In this document: positions 36,421 to 46,783 of the stretch, piece after piece | How positions within the stretch are numbered: position 1 is the first letter of the stretch | How the letters are laid out: every line of letters starts with the position of its first letter | From: Buddleja alternifolia | Taxonomy: Eukaryota; Streptophyta; Magnoliopsida; Lamiales; Scrophulariaceae | DNA: 64,000 nt | Direction: 5' to 3' | Assembly (NCBI GenBank): GCA_019426215.1 | Contig: CM033392.1 | Coordinates: 54,487,149 to 54,551,148 of the forward strand | The notes under the pieces: model-generated | Told to the model about the DNA's origin: nothing | Seen by the model: the letters and a program-made list of their open reading frames with translations, nothing else | Databases searched by the model: none | Translations under genes and position numbers: made by a program

Positions 36421-39400
36421 ATGGAAGGCAGCTCAAAAGCATCGTCGTCGTCCATTTGGGCGAGAACCACTGTGGCGAATACGCGATTGGCAGTGGAGTC
36501 TTTTGATGGCACAGGCCATTTTGGTATGTGGCAAAGCGAAGTTGTAGACGCACTCTTTCAACAAGGTCTATACTTAGCTATTGAAGAAAAGAAACCAAAT
36601 GATATGGAGGAAAAAGATTGGAGTATGATGAATCGGTTGGCATGTGGAACAATTCGTTCGTGTCTATCCAGAGAGCAGAGATATGCGTTTTCGAAAGAAA
36701 ACTCGGCATATAAATTGTGGATGGCACTGGAGGAGAAATTTCTGAAGAAAAGCTGTCAGAATAAGCTCCATTTGAAGAAGCGGCTCTTTCGCTTCACATT
36801 TGTTTCGGGTTCCACTATGAATAGTCACATTACCAGTTTTAATCAACTGGTTACCGATTTGATCAATTTGGATGAGACTTTTAAAGACGAGGATTTGGCT
36901 CTGATGTTGCTGGGATCCCTTCCTGAGGTGTTTGAGTTTCTTGAAACAACTCTACTTCACGGGAAGGCTGCTGTATCTCTTAGCGAAGTTTGTGCTGCCC
37001 TGTACAGTTATGAACTGAGAAAGAAGGACAAGCAAGTTAGTTCAGGCGGAGATGCAGAGGTTTTGTTCGTCAGAGGTCGTTCACAAAAGAAAAACAAAGG
37101 AAAGAAAGGGAGATCCAAGTCCAGGCATAAACTAAGCAAAGACGAGTGTGCCTACTGTCGAGAAACAGGACATTGGAAGAGAGATTGCCCAAAGCTGACA
37201 ACTAAGGGCAATTCTAAGGCCGTGGCGGAATCAAATGTAACCGCGTGTGATGATGCCGAATCAGACTTCTCATTGGCGACATCATCCAGCGGTGCTTCTG
37301 AAGTATGGATGCTGGATTCAGCATGTAGTCATCATATGACACCACATTTAGATTGGTTTTTTGATTTCAAAGAACAAAATGACGTTGTCTTCACAGCAAA
37401 TGAAGCTCTTCTTACTACACTTGGGATTGGTTCAGTTCGCTTAAAGAATAACGATGGATCAATCATAACCCTAAAGGGTGTTCGGTATGCACCAGAAGTG
37501 AGGAAAAACCTTATTTCCGTTGGAACTTTAGAATCGAAAGGTTTTGAAGTAAGAGCTAAGGATGGGGTGATGAAGATCATCTCTGGTGCACTCGTGGTAA
37601 TGAAGGGAATTCGGAAGAACAACAATACGTATCACTACATGGGTGGTACAGTTGTGGGTGCAGTAGCAACAGTTACTGTTGATGATCGGAATTCAGAAGC
37701 AATTAGGCTATGGCATATGCGCTTGGGACATGCAGGTGGAAAATCCTTGAATCTCCTCATAAATCAAGGATTGTTGAAAGGAGTGAAATACTCCAAATTA
37801 GAGTTTTGTGAACATTTTGTTCATGGGAAACAGACAAGGGTTAAATTTGGAACAGCAATCCATAATACTGAAGGTATCTTGGATTATGTTCATTCGGATG
37901 TATGGGGTCCCTCAAAAACGAGTTCTTTGGGAGGGAAACACTATTTTGTAACCTTTGTTGATGATTTTTCCCGGAGAGTTTGGGTGTATACTATGAAGAC
38001 GAAGGATGAAGTGTTTGAGGTATTCCTCAAATGGAAAAAGATGGTGGAAACTCAGACTGATAAAAAGGTCAAACGTCTCCGTACAGACAATGGTGGAGAA
38101 TTTAGGAGTGGTCCATTTCAAAAATTTTGTGAGGATGAAGGCATTGTCAGACACTTTACTGTTAGACATACACCACAACAGAACGGAGTGGCAGAACGCA
38201 TGAACCGGACTTTGCTGGAGAAAGTTCGGTGTTTGTTATCCAATGCTGGGTTGGGTAAAGAATTTTGGGCTGAGGCTGTGACATATGCGTGTCATCTCGT
38301 TAATCGTCTACCATCTACTGCTATTGATGGAAAAACACCATTTGAGAAATGGTTTGGAAAGCCTGCTGCTGATTATGATATCTTACATGTGTTTGGTTCC
38401 GCTGCATATTATCATGTTAAGGAATCAAAGTTGGATCCTAGAGCAAAGAAAGCAGTGTTCACGGGGATCACCTCTGGTATAAAAGGCTATCGCCTTTGGT
38501 GTCCAGAAACAAAGAAAATAATATTTAGCAGGGATGTCACCTTTGATGAATCTACCGTGTTGGAAAAGGTGAATGCAGAACAGCAGGATGGTACTCCCAA
38601 ACAGGTGGAGTTTGAAAAGTTTGTTGGCCCAGCAGATCAAGAAACTCTTGATCATTCTCCTACGGTAGAAGGAGATTTTGAAGAAGAGGAAGTTCAACCC
38701 CAAGAACTTCCACAGCAACTTGAATTAATTGCAACTAGCAAGCCAAAGAGGACAATCAGAAAGCCTGCTCGCTTTGATGATATGGTGGCTTGTGCATCTG
38801 CAATTGCCGCTGATGATGTTCCTACCACTTATATTGAAACAGTCAAAGGACCAGAGAAAGATAAGTGGAGGATTGCCATGAGTGAAGAAATGCAGTCCCT
38901 TCATAAGAATCAAACATGGGAACTGGCCAGTCTCCCGAAGGGAAAGAAGGCAATTGGATGTAAATAGGTATTTGCAAAGAAAGATGGGTTTCCTAGCCAA
39001 GGTGATGTTCGCTACAAAGCCAGATTGGTGGCCAAAGGTTACGCTCAGAAGGAGGGCATTGATTATAATGAGGTGTTTTCTCCAGTTGTAAAACACTCCT
39101 CCATTAGAATTCTGTTGGCTTTAGTAGCACAGTTGGATTTTGAACTAGTTCAGTTGGATGTAAAAACTGCATTTTTACATGGAGACTTGGAAGAGGAAAT
39201 CTATATGACTCAGCCAGAGGGATTCAAAGTTGCTGAAAATGAAAATTTGGTTTGTAAACTTCAAAAATCGTTGTACGGATTGAAGCAATCTCCGAGGCAG
39301 TGGTACAAGCGATTTGACAAGTTTATGATGGGAATTGGGTACACAAGAAGCAAATACGATCATTGTGTGTATTTGCACAAGCTACAAGATGGATCCTTCA

Positions 39401-40386
39401 TATATCTTCTTCTGTATGTTGATGATATGTTGATTGCCTCCCCGAGTCTAATAGAAATTGAAAAGTTGAAGACTCATTTGAAAAGGGAGTTCGAGATGAA
39501 GGATCTAGGTGAGGCGAAGAAGATTCTCGGCATGGAGACTTTCAGAGATAGAAAATTGAGGAGGCTTTGTTTGACTCAGAAACAATATCTGAGTAGGATG
39601 TTGAGGCGTTTTGGCATTGATGAAAAGTCAAAACCAGTTAGTACTCCGCTTGCTCCTCATTTTAAGCTTAGCGCCGCTTTGTCACCGAAATATGATGCAG
39701 AACGGGAATACATGTCAAAAGTACCGTATGCAAATGTTGTTGGTAGCTTGATGTATGCTATGGTGTGTACGAGGCCTGATATTTCCCAAGCAGTGGGGGT
39801 TGTGAGCAGGTATATGCATGATCCTGGAAAGGAACATTGGCAAGCTGTGAAATGGATTTTGCGATACATCCATGACACAGCTGATGTTGGTTTGATATTT
39901 GAGTGGGAACATAGTCAGTATGTAGTCGGATATTGCGATTCAGACTATGATGGTGATTTAGATAAGCGTAGATCAACTACAGGCTACGTATTTACTCTTG
40001 CTAAAGCACCGGTCAGTTGGAAGTCTACCTTACAGTCAACGGTTGCTCTGTCTACTACGGAAGCAGAGTATATGTCAATTTCAGAGGCTGTAAAGGAAGC
40101 AAATTGGCTTCAAGGGTTGCTTGGTGAATTGGGGATTGGACAAAAGTATGTGAAAATACGTTGTGATAGTCAAAGTGCTATCCATTTAGCAAAGAACCAA
40201 GTTTATCATGCAAGGACGAAGCACATTGATGTTCGGTATCACTTCATAAGAGAGATACTTGAAGAAGGTGGAGTCAGAATCGAGAAGATCCATACTACTG
40301 AGAATCCTGCTGATATGTTGACAAAAGTTGTGACTGCAATCAAGTTCAAATTTTGTTTGGACTTGATCAACATTGTCAAAGTTTGA
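36421..40386 (+). pseudogene. Copia gag-pol polyprotein with one in-frame stop
   Basis: One frame of 1,322 codons is broken only by a TAG at 38965-38967 (codon 849). Gag fills the N-terminal part, with a CCHC knuckle (CAYCRETGHWKRDC) at about 243-256. The protease active site is WMLDSACSHHMT near 299. The integrase has LWHMRLGHAG upstream and D (SDVWGP), D (RTDNGGEF) and E (GVAERMNR) near 493, 556 and 592. Reverse transcriptase has YVDD at about 999-1002. RNase H has GYCDSDYDGD near 1171 and STTEAEYM. The TAG falls between integrase and RT, at a position that is Trp in most family members. The second cysteine of the usual integrase zinc motif is replaced (CEHF instead of CEHC). Both changes suggest a non-autonomous copy, though everything else is open. 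Confidence 0.92.
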
Positions 40387-40453
40387 AGATTGGTTTTGGT
40401 GACCCCGTTTGACGAGGAGATTGAAGATTTTGAAATTCGCCAAGGTGGAGATT

Positions 40454-40936
40454 TGTTGAAGAATGGCTCTTTCAAAAGAAGAGCAAAGAATCCCACATAG
40501 AAAAACATTAGAAGTGATGGGCTCATTTGTTGTATAAAAGGAGCCCACCTCTTCACTTTGTAAATCATCCCAAATTGCCTAAGTCTTTTAGCAATTTCTT
40601 CTTTCTTCCTCTATAGTTTGTAATAGTTTCACTTTAGTCCTTTAGTGAAATATTTTGGTGGGGTCCGAGGACGTAGGCTAAATTAGCCGAACCTCGTTAA
40701 ATTTGGTGTTCTTTATTTTGTGCAATTCTTCAAGTAGCCATTGTTAGTTATAGTTGTAGTGTTATATTGTGCTATTAAATTCGTCTAGTTAATTCTGTCT
40801 AGGAGGTTGGGTTTTAAGCGCGACCGTTGTGACGCCTCCAATCTTTCCTGGGAATTAAATCTAGTGTGGTTTTCTAGTACAATATTTCCCTCGCTATTTC
40901 TATATTTGGTGGAATATGACTCTGAGTTCCACAACA
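40454..40936 (+). mobile_element. Copia 3' LTR (483 bp)
   Basis: It begins TGTTGAAGAATGG right after the purine tract and ends TTCCACAACA before the TSD at 40937-40941. Confidence 0.95.
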
Positions 40937-40941
40937 TTATC

Positions 40942-41232
40942 TAGTATTCAATATTCAGTAAACTAGACCATTAGATCACTAAACTCAATTAAGCACCTTG
41001 GTTAATTTAGCTAACCAATTAATTTAACATACATGATACACCTATTAACACTTAACTAAGATTAGATTCTTCAACACTACTTAACGGATCAATCTCAGTA
41101 AATAAATATACAAATGATCACTGTGAGAGCTTTCAAATGACAATATCAAGATTATTTAACTACTTGGACAATTAGCATAATCATAATCTGAATCAGTTAT
41201 TAATTAAAGGAAAAGAAAGCGAGAACGTAATA
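40942..41232. other. Unit 2 sequence after the Copia element
   Basis: Continues the unit sequence matching 23996-24283. No gene is seen. Confidence 0.6.
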
Positions 41233-41519
41233 GGGATAATTGCATATCATACCCTTATGAAACATGAAACCTGCACACATCCCCCCTGTATTAAAAAAAT
41301 AGCCTGAAATGCCCTTATGTTTTTCAAAACACTGCACGAAACCCCCCAACCCTGCTTCAAATACACTGCGCGTGAATGCTACCTTCCGCGAATTTAACAC
41401 GGATTGGGGGTTTCGTGTAGGGTTTTGAAAATCATAGGGGTATTTCAGGCTATTTTTTTAACACAGGGAGGATGTGTGCAGGTTTCATGTTTCATAGGGG
41501 TATGATATGCAACTATCCC
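41233..41519. mobile_element. Long-TIR foldback MITE, unit 2 copy
   Basis: Counterpart of 24284-24569, with the same about 110-bp inverted arms and ATA-type flanks. Confidence 0.8.
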
Positions 41520-41834
41520 ATATATATATATATATATACATATACATGTTAAACTTGTATCTAAGTTATATGTGCATTGCTAGATAGGTGGCGTTTTCTA
41601 AGGATTTGAGTGGCACTGTGTCCTCCGCTGCTCTTATTTTAATCACCTCTAATTTTATTTTCAGAAATTACACATTGCTCCCTAAGTTTCCAAATATTAT
41701 ATCTTGACCCCAGTTCTTTATGAGAAGTCCAATTTAATCCATAAATCAAAAAATTAATTCGTTCGCTGAACATTAAACTATTTCCAGGTATGCCCAAGTT
41801 TATTCCATAACGACTTTCAAGATTTGGGAACTCA

Positions 41835-41879
<45 letters not shown>

Positions 41880-42301
41880 TGGATCAAATACATCTCATTA
41901 CATTTGGTAAGATATAAGACCCAATCTACACCTTTGATACAGTTTGATCCCAAGGTCCGGATTTAACTTCATTTTACTGATTATATAATTTTTTTTAATG
42001 ATGACAGGGGCATTTTAGTCAATGACCGTAACAAACTCATGCAAATATCATCCAGGATCAAAATCAAATCCCACTTATTGCGCCATAACAGATTCACCTT
42101 TCATTCCATCTTCATTTTCCATTGTAATCCAATCCCGTTCCTTTGCAGCTTTTTTTAATGTAATTCCAGACATATCGAAATCATTTCACACCCATTCGTT
42201 CGTTAATCACTCACAACTTATTTTGATTTGATTTGTATGTTGTTTGCTTATTTTCATCGATTTGTATTTGGATTTAATTTTCATATTAAGATATAAAGAA
42301 C

Positions 42302-42437
42302 ATGATTAGAGTGCGAAAGGTTTGCTTACCATTGTGTTTCATTATTATTATTGTATATATGATAGTTGGCATTAGCAGATCGGCCGCCGCTTCTCCCTTT
42401 CCCAAAGACTCACTCCTTATCGGAGTTTCCCCTGAAG
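42302..42437 (+). pseudogene. Captured exon-like ORF with signal peptide, unit 2
   Basis: Same predicted peptide and the same GAAG|GTGGGT donor as at 25352-25487, with only silent or flanking differences. It lies in MULE-A between the left TIR and the CACTA-1 insertion. Resemblance to glucosidase II beta N-termini (SLLIGVSPE) is the only clue to its source. Confidence 0.35.
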
Positions 42438-42461
42438 GTGGGTGGGATTTGGATCACTCTC

Positions 42462-42463
<2 letters not shown>

Positions 42464-42512
<49 letters not shown>
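42464..42512. repeat. (TA)n microsatellite, CACTA-1 target
   Basis: A long TA run directly before the AGA target duplication. In unit 1 the equivalent run is short and is fused to the interior of the CACTA remnant. Confidence 0.7.
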
Positions 42513-42518
<6 letters not shown>

Positions 42519-42990
42519 TACTACAAAAATGACCTATGACAGCGGTTTTTTTGGGCCTATGACAACGGTTTTAACCGCTGTCATAGGTACCGCTGTTATA
42601 GGGGTGGACCTATGACAGCGGTTAAAAAACCGCTGTAATAGGTCCACCTATGACAGCGGTTCCCTGAACACCGCTGTGAAAAAACCAAAAAAAAATAAAT
42701 AAATAAAGGACTTGTGGCAGCGGTTCTCCTAGAACCGTTGTCTTTTTTTCTGTTTTTTTTTAATTATTTATTGCCCTGTCATGATAGTGCCTGTACAGTA
42801 ATATGCAATGATCCAACCAACAAATTTCAATTAACAACAAAACATATTCAACATAAACAAACATCACCCCAAACTTCAATATTACCATTTTTTTCCTCCA
42901 ACAATAAAATATTATAATCTCCAACAAAATGTACAATCAACTAATTAAATTACTAATGACCTTACGAAATACAATAAATCAAATCTCAAT

Positions 42991-45900
42991 TTATAACAAG
43001 TCACAATGTACAAAAACTACATTACCTAATTTCCAAGGAGCTGCTAAGAAAATGTAACGTGCAACTTCGCAGTGTACTTCATCAATTTGCTCATCAGTAT
43101 AGAAGGATTGACAATCCTTGAAGTACTGCAAGATATATGTATATATATATAGAGATTAATTGCAAAGTGAAATAACATTTCAATTACCTACCAAAGGTTT
43201 AATAATTTCAAAAGTAATAGAATTAAGTATATATATATAAGGATTATGTATACCGCTGTTGGGATTATAGATAGTCCGTGGCTAATAATCTCTTTCATGA
43301 ATCTCATAACGAAATAGCCACAATCCACCTCGTTGGTCTGCCGGGGGCACTACAAAAGCAATCAAAATTACGTTGTATTAGAAGACGGACTTCTACACGA
43401 ATATATAATCTCATGAAACTAGAAAACGCTAACCTTTATAGTAAACCATTTACAGACCGAGTTTTTGAATTTGTTGGATTGGTTGTTGCAGTTTGCACGA
43501 AATATGTGCACAGCTCTATAAAAAAATATAAAAAACAAGAAAATATGTTAAAAACAAGAAATTATGTGAAATAAATACAATTTAAAAAAATATTAAATAT
43601 AATTGATACATTGATTGAATGAAAAACTTACTGATTGAATTTTAGTATCATATCATCTCGGTATTGCGGTTCACCATGCACAGAATCCAGATAGTAAACA
43701 ATCTCTTTAAATGGATTAATTGCAAGCAACAACCAATGACCCCTACAAAGCATTCAAAAGATAAGTTGAAAATTTGTTTTGCGTAGCTAGTTTTACAAAT
43801 TAAAGTCGAGTCTTTAGTAGCTCACCCGGTGTTGTAAGGTGCAAGAAATAACTTATTTTGTTGTGTACTCTGCATCATAGCACATGCTATGTACTGCACT
43901 TGTTGAACTGACGGGTCTGTTTGAGCAGCTATGGAATGTGGGCTAAGAAACCCGAAACTTGCTTCTTTCCCTTCGGGGATCACGTAGTTAAACCACAAAC
44001 ACCTAAATTGAGCATAAAAAATGAATTTCGAGTAACGAAAATAATCGTAGTTTAGATGTAATAAAATAATTAAAAAACTTACTTTATGTACGCTGTAATG
44101 ATAGAGGCTCCTATTTCTTTTCTACACAGAAGGTGATAGATCTCCTCCTTCCCAATGAACTCTGGGAATGAAAAATTCATAATGGCTTCGTCCATATATA
44201 TATTGATCAGGGCACCAATCTTCATCATCTTCGTGTACTTTCCCAGAAATACAAGGTCATTAGGGAGTCCATCTAGTTGAAGATCTGCACATATGTCTGC
44301 TTCACCTGCAGGCTCGGCCACTTGAGATTTTCCTTTGACAGCTGACCGCTTCGACGTCCCTGACTTACGGTTTCCAGATGATTTGGACTGTTTAAGCAAG
44401 AAAATAAAATATAAATGTTACACACCAAAGTATATTTAGTAACCTCAAACAAATTGTTATAATTTATTAATGATTAGCTATTAATTACATACCGGTGCAG
44501 CAGTGACAATGACAAGACTCGCTGGCCAAGCAACAAAGGTACCCAGAGCATGAGAAATGGAGAATATTTCATCATTGAGAGGGACGGGCAGGAGTGTATT
44601 AGCCTCAACTGCAGTGTCAATGCGCACTTTCACATTGTTGGTGGCTAATTGACAGTGGTGAAGTGTTCTATCAGTCTCTGATCGATTGTATAGCTGTCCT
44701 TTAGCCACCACACGATATGATGGAGATGAAAGTGCTAATTGACATGGAGTGATACCCTACACACACACACGTATATATATATATACAACATTATATTAGA
44801 AATTTTTGTATGATTTACAAAAAATAGAGTCGCAAGTTGTATGATTAATAAACAAGTTCAAAATTTTACCTCAGGAAGCATCTTATAACCTGGTTCTGGG
44901 CTGCTATCTTTCAAAGAAATCACGTCATCTTCATGTGGCTGACGCGAGTTAGGGGCTTCCAAAACATCAATTCGTTGTTGCATGGAAACCATAGTTTCGG
45001 AGAGGTTTTTCACTATGTTTCTCAAGTTTTCCATCTCCTTTTCTGAAGCAGGCTTTGGATCCTTAAAATAGTCTCTTTGTGAGATCCCAAAGCCAACACC
45101 CCTAACGCGACCCGGATGCTCTTTCCTTTTAATAGCTTTAGCCAATAGGTCATCTCGACTCGTGTCATTTCCACTATGGCTAGTGCCCTCTTGTGAAATG
45201 CTCTCCTGTAATGATATATTTTTTAAAATTAAAAAAAATAGTGAACCTTGTGCTTTCAATAGTATTTGAATAAAACAATTAATAGAGCTAAAATTGCCAT
45301 TAACTCACCATTTCATTCACCACTCTTCTAACATTTTCGTTATCAATTTGATTTGTCGGATCGGAACGCGAAACCCTCCACACGAGTGCTCGTGTCACAT
45401 CTGTACAATCGGATCCCGCATCCCTTCTTTTATTTATCTATATTTTCATTAAAAAATATATGTATGCATTAACATAGAATTATTATTAAAAAAATTGTAA
45501 GGATTCACTGCTAAATGAACTACATACCTCCATTTGCTCCACAACAGCATCTCCAAGACTCCCTTTCCGGTAAGGATATTCTGGGTTCTTTGCTCTTTCC
45601 TGATTGTCCATGCTTATTTTCTGTTTATTACATTATCAAATTATTAGCTAAATATAAACGCAATAACCAACAAATGAAACTGTAAATTAAAATGACTAGC
45701 TACCTGCCAAGGTTCACCTAAGCGAACCTCTAAAAATGCCGCCCAATCGGCTTGGGATATCTCATATTGTGGAGGTGGGTTGACATTAACGTTTCCTTCA
45801 TCATCTCGCACATACTTTCTGCTTATGTTGCTCCTGAAGTTACGTGCTAGCCTCCCAGCTTCTGCTAGTACGTACTTTTGTCGACTTTCATCAATATCAA

Positions 45901-46296
45901 ACGCTAACTACAAAAAACAAACAATAAAGTATATATAAAATTATAATTTAGAGAATATGATAATACATTAACACTTACAAATATGATAATATCCAAATTA
46001 CCTTCATCTCATCCCAAATGTTTTTTTTTTGTTGCTGACAGGACTTTGCGCCAATTACTCATGGCAATCGACACCTTCTGCCGAACCTGCACGCCTATAC
46101 ACCCAACAAATATTGATTTGTTGGGGTTAACTGGCTGACCTCTGTCATTCCAGCCGACAGGTAGCCTTATGTCTTTACTTCTGGCATTGACAACTTTTTT
46201 CATAGCAGAGACACCTCTCCGTATCTCTTTCTCATGACCGCTATCTGATCTATATACATCATCGTCGGGAAAACTACCATCAGGATTTGAAGTCAT
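42991..46296 (-). pseudogene. CACTA-1 ORF2 (TNPA-like plus Ulp1-like C48 protease), unit 2
   Basis: Same exon chain as the unit-1 copy, from the ATG at 46294-46296 to the TAA at 42991. The En/Spm-type domain (RGQPVNPNKSIFVGCIG, VRQKVSIAMSNWRKV) is in the first exon. A 10-base A run (46021-46030, T on the plus strand) is one longer than in unit 1 and shifts the frame to KKKHLG-stop. Downstream exons keep the coiled-coil stretch and the protease motifs GHWLLLAIN and DCGYFVMRFM, ending with EQIDEVHCEVARYIFLAAPW. The protein resembles ORF2 products of plant CACTA elements that carry a SUMO-protease-like domain. The unit-1 TGA is not present here, so the two copies broke independently. Confidence 0.75.
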
Positions 46297-46783
46297 CGAC
46301 CTACAAAAGACAAATAATACAGAAGTTAGATTCATATAAATTTGGCTGATTCATTTGGCAATAATAATTTTCAAATAGACGTAATAAATACAGAAGTTAT
46401 CTTCATATAAATTTGGCAGATTCATTTGGCAATAATAATTTTCAAATAGAAGTAATAAATCACAAAATAAACAAAATTATCCTAAACCACAAAATAAACA
46501 AAATTTAATCCTCAATTAAACATAATTAACCCCCAGCTAAACCAAATTAACCTTAAAATCAATCAACCCCCAATTTCCCTTAAATTTACCACAAAAATTG
46601 GCAAATCTCAAGAATATAAATTTTCTAGCAACTAAGTATAAATATTGAAATAAGTCTATCATACAATTATGAAATAAATCCAAATACCTTTCATAGTTTT
46701 CTTTTTGTCGTTGGCTTAGCAGTCTTTTGTTTCGCATCGGTACGACCATTTGTTTTAGTACGGCGACGAACTGACGGATTAAT

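Larger units (their letters stand above)
35802..40936 (+). mobile_element. Ty1/Copia LTR retrotransposon, nearly complete (5.1 kb)
   Basis: It has two 483-bp LTRs, a 5-bp TSD (TTATC), a primer-binding site complementary to initiator tRNA-Met (TGGTATCAGAGC at 36287-36298), one gag-pol frame and a purine tract (AAGGTGGAGAT at about 40442-40452). The order protease-integrase-RT-RNase H defines Copia. It is present in unit 2 and absent from unit 1, so it inserted after the duplication. Confidence 0.96.
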
